A stretch of DNA of 13,451 nt, taken from positions 1 through 13,451 of the forward strand of contig DNHN01000135.1 of the NCBI GenBank assembly GCA_003485825.1, in the 5' to 3' direction. The translations under genes and the position numbers were made by a program. The DNA comes from Bacteroidota bacterium (GTDB taxonomy: Bacteria > Bacteroidota > Bacteroidia > NS11-12g > UBA9320). The notes beneath the pieces are model-generated. The model was given only the letters and a program-made list of their open reading frames with translations. It was not told the DNA's origin and searched no databases. How positions within the stretch are numbered: position 1 is the first letter of the stretch; every line of letters begins with the position of its first letter. Below, in pieces: positions 6,218 to 11,804 of this stretch.

Positions 6218-8515
6218 TTATCGACTCATTGGGTCATAAGCAAAACTGTGAACTGAGTAGTTATATTTACTCCCATTTGACAATGTGACCGTAATATCAA
6301 ATGTACTCTCTTCTGCTAAAGCTACTTTATCGTATTTTGGTCTAAAAACCAATGTAGGTGCTCCATACCCCCTTATGAAAGGCTCAACCTGAACTTCCAA
6401 GGCTTTACCATCTTGCTTCACTTCTACCTTAGCATCAGTTAGGTCTCGGTATATAGAGAATGTCCAATTAGTCAGCAACATTAGCTGAGGAACATGACCT
6501 ACTGGTGGCCAAGCTACAGGAACGTCCATATACTCCGCTGTATCAGCACTTCCACTATCATCAAGCGCCCAGATTACGGCATAATCATTTGTACTACCGT
6601 GCCCATAAACCTTACCATTTGGATAGAGTAACCACCTTCTATTTCCGGCAGTAGGACTTTTATCATCCATAATATAGGTTACTGCTAATGAAGTATTTGC
6701 ATCTTTTATAAGAAGTGAATGTTTCGCAGCATACGCTCCTTCATTGCTCCAGCATCTCCAAGTACGTGGAGGATCATGTTCTAACTTATTATTCGCCGTC
6801 ATCATCAACGCTGCTTTCTGGCAATACTCATTGGTTGCCTCATCAAATAGCACTTCTGGTACGCCTGCATTTCTTCTGAAGTAATTGATCCGGTCTGCTA
6901 CTTTAGTCTGTATATCAAAATCTACAGTACCAGGATCACATCCACCCGATTTTCCATCCCAGGTGTAGGGCGTAATTTCTTCTCCATTTATATCTTTTCC
7001 TTGTGTTCTCGTATTGAAATAGTTTTGATAAAAATCCTCTTTTGCTAGCAACATTAACTGCTCAGAATGATCAACATTAGGCGCTAAGACCATTTTTTCT
7101 GCCATTATATCATTAGCTGTACTAAATCTATTAGCAGCAATTAGCAACCCTATGTACTTTTCATTGATAGCTATAATGCGTTCTAAATTTTCTGCTTTAT
7201 CATCTGCCTTATACTCATCTTTCATTAATGAATAAAGACTTGCTTGCTCTGCCACAGTCGTACGTATAACTTCTTTCTCTGCTATGACCTGTGATCGTTT
7301 AGCGCTAAGTTCAGTGTTTGACGGATACTTCAGTATTGCCTGTTGGAGTACGAAACTAGCATAAGGAAAACCTTTAGTATCAAAGGCATACTGTGTGATT
7401 ACATTCCATCGGTCAGCTATATCGCTAGGCGAATTACTTTTAGCTGTTTTTGCGATGTACTTATCTAAGACATATTTAGCACTTTCTAGGTGTGTATAGG
7501 TTTGAAAATACTCAGCTAACTTCCATAATACATTCTCTGGCTTCTTCTCTACAAATACATCTACTTGAGCTATTTTCCTAACCTCCTTGAGTGAACTCTT
7601 GGCTACTTTTTCTCTTACAAAAGTGTTCAATAAAGTATCTATTTCCGCTGTATCTCCGAGTTTCACCTTGTTCTTTATTAGGTAAATATAGAGGGAGTTT
7701 TCTTTATGCAGAAGATCATCGTCATCCGGATTGTATTGAAGAGCTTCTTGGATATAGTTTAACATTAAGTTACTTGGAGGAATGAATTTCAACTGAGCCA
7801 TTACTACGGTCTTATGAAAGAAATTCAATCTTGAGTCGTTTCCAAAAATCTCTCGAGCAGTGGATATCATATACTTTGCACTATCGAATTTTTCAGCTTG
7901 TGAGAATTTATCCGCAAAGTGTAGGTACGGGTCTATTTCTTGCTCCTCCACTGTGTCACCAGCTTCTTGGTCCGCTGCGTACCATTCCATTAATTGACGG
8001 TACTTCGGCTCTCCTAAAGCACTATCTCCAGACTCAATAGCACTCTTAGCTGACATGAAGTAAGGATATCTTCTGCTGCTATCAAGCGCATAAGCTTTAT
8101 CAAATAACATGACGGCTTTCGCCTTTTTATTAATTCCATATTCATCTTCAGCAAGCTTATTCTGCCCTTTAATCACCGCATCTAGCACATCTGCAAACTC
8201 AGATTCCAGTACGCGTCTATTATCATCCTTACGAAGACCTTTAGACATATATTTCTCGGCAAGCTTGATACCATCGGGATATTTCTCCTCGGTCAGCGGA
8301 TCCGTACCTAAGTTTATGTATGCTTCAGCCAAGTAATAGTAAGTGACTGGATCCCTTTTCAACTGCTTATCCTCAAGCGCCTTTAAACATACTTTCTCAA
8401 GTCGCTTATAGTTTTCTGTTTCCGAGGCCTCTTCCATTTTCTCTGTTTGTGCCAAGGCGGGCAAACTAGTAATGAGAAAAAATACAATCGAGGTAATCTT
8501 AAGTGCTAATTTCAT
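6218..8515 (-). CDS. Exported protein with TPR-like helical region and C-terminal CAP (SCP/PR1) domain
   Basis: This 765-residue protein has a clear N-terminal signal peptide (residues 1-23, cut after 'LALA-type' sequence 'SLPALA'), so it is probably periplasmic or outer-surface. Residues about 30-490 are helical and contain TPR-like pieces, for example 'VTYYYLAEAYINLG' (57-70), 'KAVMLFDKAYALDSS' (133-147) and 'YASFVLQQAILKYPSN' (385-400); repeats are degenerate. Residues about 535-655 match a bacterial CAP domain: 'RINYFRRNAGVPEVLFDEA' (542-560), then helix 'YCQKAALMM', then 'LEHDPP' with H580, 'NEGAYAA' with E592, 'GNRRWLLYP' (624-632) and 'YGHGSTND'. In many bacterial CAP domains the motif before 'LLNP' is HR; here it is NRR. 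The remaining ~100 residues look like a beta-sandwich. No T9SS sorting domain is visible. CAP proteins are exported and often bind lipids or other proteins; the activity here is unknown. The ATG start lies 16 bases after the ABM-fold gene, consistent with one operon. Confidence 0.8.
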   Translation of the reverse strand: MKLALKITSIVFFLITSLPALAQTEKMEEASETENYKRLEKVCLKALEDKQLKRDPVTYYYLAEAYINLGTDPLTEEKYPDGIKLAEKYMSKGLRKDDNRRVLESEFADVLDAVIKGQNKLAEDEYGINKKAKAVMLFDKAYALDSSRRYPYFMSAKSAIESGDSALGEPKYRQLMEWYAADQEAGDTVEEQEIDPYLHFADKFSQAEKFDSAKYMISTAREIFGNDSRLNFFHKTVVMAQLKFIPPSNLMLNYIQEALQYNPDDDDLLHKENSLYIYLIKNKVKLGDTAEIDTLLNTFVREKVAKSSLKEVRKIAQVDVFVEKKPENVLWKLAEYFQTYTHLESAKYVLDKYIAKTAKSNSPSDIADRWNVITQYAFDTKGFPYASFVLQQAILKYPSNTELSAKRSQVIAEKEVIRTTVAEQASLYSLMKDEYKADDKAENLERIIAINEKYIGLLIAANRFSTANDIMAEKMVLAPNVDHSEQLMLLAKEDFYQNYFNTRTQGKDINGEEITPYTWDGKSGGCDPGTVDFDIQTKVADRINYFRRNAGVPEVLFDEATNEYCQKAALMMTANNKLEHDPPRTWRCWSNEGAYAAKHSLLIKDANTSLAVTYIMDDKSPTAGNRRWLLYPNGKVYGHGSTNDYAVIWALDDSGSADTAEYMDVPVAWPPVGHVPQLMLLTNWTFSIYRDLTDAKVEVKQDGKALEVQVEPFIRGYGAPTLVFRPKYDKVALAEESTFDITVTLSNGSKYNYSVHSFAYDPMSR

Positions 8516-8531
8516 TATGGTACAATAATAT

Positions 8532-8816
8532 TTACTTTAACTTCAAACTCCAAGCCATAGCGTCTTCCGCAAATAACTTCTTCGTGGCTGGCCATACCCT
8601 TCCGAAGAGCTCTGACCGTTTATATGCTTCTAAACTACTAACATTCAACCAAGTACTATGCGTAAAAAATGTATTTTCATCCATATCATCCTGGTATAAC
8701 TTTACATTTAGAATCCCCGGCATGGCAGCTATTTCGTCTTTTATAGTATCAAAAAAGGCTATAAAATTTGCCGCCTCCTCAGGTTTAAACTTCATTTTAA
8801 CTAAGCGTAGTATCAT
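8532..8816 (-). CDS. Small ABM-fold protein (antibiotic biosynthesis monooxygenase-like)
   Basis: A 94-residue protein with the ABM / dimeric alpha-beta barrel pattern: an N-terminal strand 'MILRLVKMKFKPE', a helix with 'FIAFFDTIKDEIAAMPG' (18-34), strand 'ILNVKLYQD', then 'NTFFTHSTWLNVSSLEAY' (48-65), 'RSELFGRVWPATKKLF' (67-82) and a final strand 'AMAWSL'. Members include heme oxygenases of the IsdG type, small quinone-forming monooxygenases and many proteins without known substrate, so a precise reaction cannot be given. It has no signal peptide and should be cytoplasmic. Its ATG (8814-8816) overlaps the TGA of the upstream DUF62-type gene (ATGA, 8813-8816), a standard sign of translational coupling. 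The H-S-x-W and Y-x-x-S-E-L-F-x-x-V-W-P pattern is one I associate with a Bacteroidota subgroup. Confidence 0.75.
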   Translation of the reverse strand: MILRLVKMKFKPEEAANFIAFFDTIKDEIAAMPGILNVKLYQDDMDENTFFTHSTWLNVSSLEAYKRSELFGRVWPATKKLFAEDAMAWSLKLK

Positions 8817-9577
8817 TTTATTTGAATAACTAATGGTTTATACTTCCGAAGGTTTAGTAAAGCGAGGGCGCTACTCTTCTTAATAGCTACAACTAAATAT
8901 CCGTGATCTGAGAAATAACACAAAGGGTCTCCTTCTTGTACATCCGCAAAATTGTTAGAAACCTTGCTCAGCTTACTGTGTAAACTTAGGTTTATGATAT
9001 AGCTTTTATCACTTACGAAAGTATCAAATTCTTGCCGCGTGATATTCGTATAGGCATTGCCAAAATGATCAACAAAAATCACGGTCCCTCTGAGCTCCAC
9101 TCCATCATTAACAGGATGTAATCTCGTTTTCCTATTTACGTTCACTGCTTTGTCTGCAATCAAAGACAAATCTCCCGCAGTAAGCAGTTTTTTAATAAAG
9201 GGGAGGTATACGTTCTGAATCTTCTGCTCATAGCTGTCTGTAGGTATAAGGTAATAATCATCAAAGTCTTCGCCAAAGATAAGACTCAGAATACCATTAT
9301 CTGGAGCTAAAAAGTAATGCCCATTATACTTAGCTGCGAGATGTCCTTCGAAAGAGGTTGCTACCACATTAGTAGCCAAGATATGCACAGTCCCAGGAGC
9401 GAAATCATTATATACCATGCTACTTAGGTAAGCCGCCTCTACTATATCAAAAGGTTCTATTCTACTCGTGATTTCTATAAATGGCAAAGGTAAATCAGCC
9501 TGATGCATAGCACCCCTAAAGGAGGCCATATAATGGGAATCTGCCCCAAAATCACTTAAAAAAGTTAGTACAGACAA
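8813..9577 (-). CDS. SAM hydroxide adenosyltransferase (DUF62) family protein, divergent active site
   Basis: The 254-residue length and order of motifs fit the DUF62 family, which hydrolyses S-adenosylmethionine to adenosine and methionine; relatives are fluorinases and chlorinases. Conserved features: N-terminal 'LTFLSDFGADSHYMASFRGA' (4-23), 'IEPFDIVEAAYL' (40-51), 'FAPGTVH' (59-65), 'APDNGILSLI' (91-100), 'VIFVDHFGNAYTNIT' (166-180) and C-terminal 'SDHGYLVVAIKKSSALALL' (223-241). Where the family normally has 'VVDPGVGTxRR' after 'GTVH', this protein has 'ILATNVVATSFEG' (66-78): by eye the catalytic Asp becomes N70 and the Arg is gone, and the 'HGRDxFAP' His segment is replaced by 'YLPFIKKLLTAGD'. 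Fold retained with altered or lost hydrolase activity is therefore likely. The start is TTG at 9577; I see no ATG near the N-terminus. It is the first gene of the leftward cluster and is divergent from phoH. Confidence 0.82.
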   Translation of the reverse strand: MSVLTFLSDFGADSHYMASFRGAMHQADLPLPFIEITSRIEPFDIVEAAYLSSMVYNDFAPGTVHILATNVVATSFEGHLAAKYNGHYFLAPDNGILSLIFGEDFDDYYLIPTDSYEQKIQNVYLPFIKKLLTAGDLSLIADKAVNVNRKTRLHPVNDGVELRGTVIFVDHFGNAYTNITRQEFDTFVSDKSYIINLSLHSKLSKVSNNFADVQEGDPLCYFSDHGYLVVAIKKSSALALLNLRKYKPLVIQIK

Positions 9578-9585
9578 TATTAAAT

Positions 9586-9597
9586 AATTAGCTAATT
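9586..9597. promoter_or_regulatory. 12-base perfect palindrome between divergent DUF62 and phoH genes
   Basis: AATTAGCTAATT is a perfect palindrome lying 9-20 bases upstream of the leftward DUF62-type start and 47-58 bases upstream of phoH, inside the only shared control region (9578-9643). Such symmetry suits a dimeric repressor site. On the rightward strand TAATTTAG next to it and on the leftward strand TATTTTCG are one-mismatch -7-like octamers. The sequence is A/T-rich, so chance is not excluded. Confidence 0.3.
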
Positions 9598-9643
9598 TAG
9601 CCGACGAAAATAACGACTCATACCTACAATTGCTTAAAATACA

Positions 9644-10609
9644 TTGGCAGAAAAAAAATATTTAATAGAAGACATCGAACCCTCCCGATTTTTTGGACCT
9701 TATAATAGTCATTTCAAAGTCTATAAAGAGAAATACCCCGAACTCATATTGTCTTCGAGAGGAAACGAAATTCAAATCAAAGGAGAGGATCCAGAAATAG
9801 CTCTTTTTATAGAAGCAATAGATTCCATCGTAAAATACCTCAAGATAAATAAGTCAGTAACCTTAGGAGACATAGAACGGATAGTGCAAGGAGAAGAGAA
9901 TAAAACAGACGGAGACACCAAGGCAGAAAAAGGCATTATTATCCACGGACATAGTGGACGAATAATTACTGCTAGAACCAAAAATCAACAGGAACTCGTA
10001 GACAAAGTCAATAAAAACGATTTGGTGTTTGCGATAGGTCCAGCAGGCACAGGCAAGACATACACGGCTGTGGCATTAGCGGTAAGAGCCTTAAAAAATA
10101 AAGAAGTAAAGAAGATCATACTCTGTAGACCCGCGGTAGAAGCTGGCGAAAGCCTCGGATTCCTGCCTGGAGACATGAAAGACAAGGTAGACCCTTATTT
10201 ACGCCCACTTTATGATGCTCTTGGAGATATGATACCCACAGAGAAATACAAGGCTTATATAGAAAAGGGAATTATAGAAGTAGCACCCTTAGCATTTATG
10301 AGAGGTAGAACCCTTGACAATTGCTTTGCCATTTTAGACGAGGGACAAAATACAACACCAACGCAGCTTAAAATGTTTTTGACTCGAATGGGGCCCATAT
10401 CTAAAATTGTAATCACTGGTGACTTGAGTCAAGTCGATCTTCCTGCCCGAGTAAAAAGCGGTCTGTCTCCCGCCCTAAACATGCTCAAAGATGTAAAAGG
10501 AATAGGAATAGTGCGACTCAATGAAAACGATGTTGTGAGACATCGCTTAGTGAAAGACATCATAAAAGCATATAACAAATACGACAGTCGTGATGAAAGT
10601 TCAACCTAA
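9644..10609 (+). CDS. PhoH family ATPase (PhoH-like, ybeZ type)
   Basis: A 321-residue cytoplasmic P-loop ATPase. An N-terminal KH-like/variable region (1-120) is followed by the PhoH domain: Walker A 'GPAGTGKT' (132-139), 'CRPAVEAGESLGFLPGDMKDK' region (161-181), 'PLAFMRGRTLDN' (215-226), Walker B 'FAILDEGQNTTPTQ' with D232 and E233, and the sensor 'ITGDLSQVDLP' (257-267). Such proteins, the YbeZ group, are linked to ribosome and RNA metabolism, usually near ybeY; the exact role is unsettled. No ybeY is present here. The start is TTG at 9644, since an in-frame TAA lies three codons upstream (9635-9637) and 'MAEKKYLIEDIEPSRFFG' matches the N-terminus usual in Bacteroidota homologues. The gene stands alone between the leftward cluster and the ACIII operon, divergent from the DUF62-type gene. 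A neighbouring pair of phoH and DUF62 genes is something I recall in other Bacteroidota. Confidence 0.92.
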   Translation: MAEKKYLIEDIEPSRFFGPYNSHFKVYKEKYPELILSSRGNEIQIKGEDPEIALFIEAIDSIVKYLKINKSVTLGDIERIVQGEENKTDGDTKAEKGIIIHGHSGRIITARTKNQQELVDKVNKNDLVFAIGPAGTGKTYTAVALAVRALKNKEVKKIILCRPAVEAGESLGFLPGDMKDKVDPYLRPLYDALGDMIPTEKYKAYIEKGIIEVAPLAFMRGRTLDNCFAILDEGQNTTPTQLKMFLTRMGPISKIVITGDLSQVDLPARVKSGLSPALNMLKDVKGIGIVRLNENDVVRHRLVKDIIKAYNKYDSRDESST

Positions 10610-10845
10610 ATGGATAATGTTTTTTTCGGTATGCACAAAAAATAGTGAGTTACGCAAACAGAAACACTTTAGAATTAAAATAAACGAATTTGTTCACCGT
10701 TAAAATTTTGAAAATCAAGATATTAACACTCGATTTTTAGGTCTATTTGAAAAGCATCTAAATTGAAAAATTGTTCATATCTCAAAGTTGCCGATTTTGC
10801 AGGCTCATTATATTTGCACCGCGTGATTTTAACGCAAGTAACTGT
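10610..10845 (+). other. Intergenic region between phoH and the ACIII operon
   Basis: These 236 AT-rich bases hold no plausible gene. A T7 tract follows the phoH stop closely without a GC-rich stem, so no intrinsic terminator can be called. AAAATC (about 10712) and GATTTT (about 10733) could form a weak long-looped stem. The last 60 bases contain the operon promoter, and GCGT/ACGC (10821-10824 and 10832-10835) could form a small hairpin at the start of the leader. Confidence 0.5.
10788..10816 (+). promoter_or_regulatory. Promoter of the ACIII (act) operon, Bacteroidota type
   Basis: TTG at 10788-10790 and TATATTTG at 10809-10816 fit the -33 TTG and -7 TAnnTTTG elements used by the Bacteroidota housekeeping sigma factor, with an 18-base spacer. 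Transcription would start near 10822, leaving a leader of about 24 bases before the actA ATG at 10846. This placement supports 10846 as the true start, because the upstream TTG at 10771 would not be transcribed from this promoter. Confidence 0.62.
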
Positions 10846-11775
10846 ATGTATAAACCAAAAACACAAATCGTACTAACGGTACTTTTTACATTCATAAGCA
10901 CTTTATCATATTCAAGCAATAGTATGTCATCATTTTATTCGGAATCTACATTCCTAGCACTTATTATACTCTCAGTAGTATTAGCAGCCATTGCTGCATT
11001 ACTTTACGGTATTAAAAGACACCTCTCTGCCCTTAACAAGGAAAAGTTTGAAGAAGAGGCCGAGCCATCTTTTTACGAGAGCAAGATACAACCAGTGATT
11101 GCTAAGTGGAATCCAACCATCGCTACTCTAGTTATAGCAGGTGGCCTATTGGTTGTCTTAGGTGGGTTTGGATATAAGTTCGGTATGGACGAAGTAGGTG
11201 TGCAACAAGGATACTCTCCTAGCCAACCTATCAATTTCTCGCACAAAATTCACGCGGGTCAGTATGAAATGGATTGCAAATACTGCCACAGTACCGTAGA
11301 GAAATCAAAATCTGCTAGTATTCCATCATTGAACACGTGTATGAATTGCCATAAGTACGTGAAAGCTTCAGAAAAGTACAACGGGAATACGTCTCCTGAA
11401 ATTCAAAAAATTTACAACGCCATAGGTTTTGATGGTGAAAATATGGAGTATATAGAAGGTTACGAGCAGAAACCCATAGAATGGATCCGTATACACAACC
11501 TTCCTGACTTAGCTTACTTCAACCACTCTCAACACGTAGTAGTGGGTAAAGTAGAGTGTCAAACTTGCCACGGTCCTATCCAGGAAATGGAAAAAGTATA
11601 CCAATTTTCTACCTTACAAATGGGATGGTGTATAGATTGTCATAGAGAAAGAGGCATCGACTCCGAAAACAACGACTACTATGAGGAGGCACATAAAAAT
11701 ATGCTAGCAGAGGGTAAAGACTATATCACCGTAGCAGAAAACGGAGGTCTAGAGTGTAGCAAGTGTCATTATTAA
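10846..11775 (+). CDS. actA: Alternative complex III pentahaem cytochrome c subunit ActA
   Basis: ActA carries electrons within ACIII, the membrane quinol:cytochrome c oxidoreductase that functionally replaces bc1 in many Bacteroidota. The 309-residue protein has five CXXCH haem c sites: CKYCH (144-148), CMNCH (165-169), CQTCH (238-242), CIDCH (262-266) and CSKCH (304-308). Its last residues, CSKCHY, are typical of the family. Hydrophobic segments lie at about 8-23 (signal or first membrane helix), 36-55 and 91-110, so the haem domain is exported and anchored at the periplasmic side. I chose ATG 10846 because it directly precedes the signal-like segment and sits about 24 bases after the predicted transcription start. 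The frame remains open back to a TTG at 10771, which would add 25 unlikely residues upstream of the promoter. actB follows after 29 bases, so the two are co-transcribed. Confidence 0.93.
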   Translation: MYKPKTQIVLTVLFTFISTLSYSSNSMSSFYSESTFLALIILSVVLAAIAALLYGIKRHLSALNKEKFEEEAEPSFYESKIQPVIAKWNPTIATLVIAGGLLVVLGGFGYKFGMDEVGVQQGYSPSQPINFSHKIHAGQYEMDCKYCHSTVEKSKSASIPSLNTCMNCHKYVKASEKYNGNTSPEIQKIYNAIGFDGENMEYIEGYEQKPIEWIRIHNLPDLAYFNHSQHVVVGKVECQTCHGPIQEMEKVYQFSTLQMGWCIDCHRERGIDSENNDYYEEAHKNMLAEGKDYITVAENGGLECSKCHY

Positions 11776-11804
11776 TTAATACTAACTAAAGAGAAAATCA
11801 CATT

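Noticed and set aside
8503..8829. Rightward open frame of 108 codons across the ABM-fold gene
   Set aside because: It is the antisense of a compact, recognisable ABM protein and spans two genes' ends; treated as a shadow.
10610..10660. Intrinsic terminator after phoH
   Set aside because: A T-tract is present but no stable GC-containing stem precedes it.
10771..10845. Longer actA starting at TTG 10771
   Set aside because: The extra 25 residues precede the predicted promoter -7 box and the signal segment, and do not look like a leader; ATG 10846 fits better, despite TTG use elsewhere in the window.
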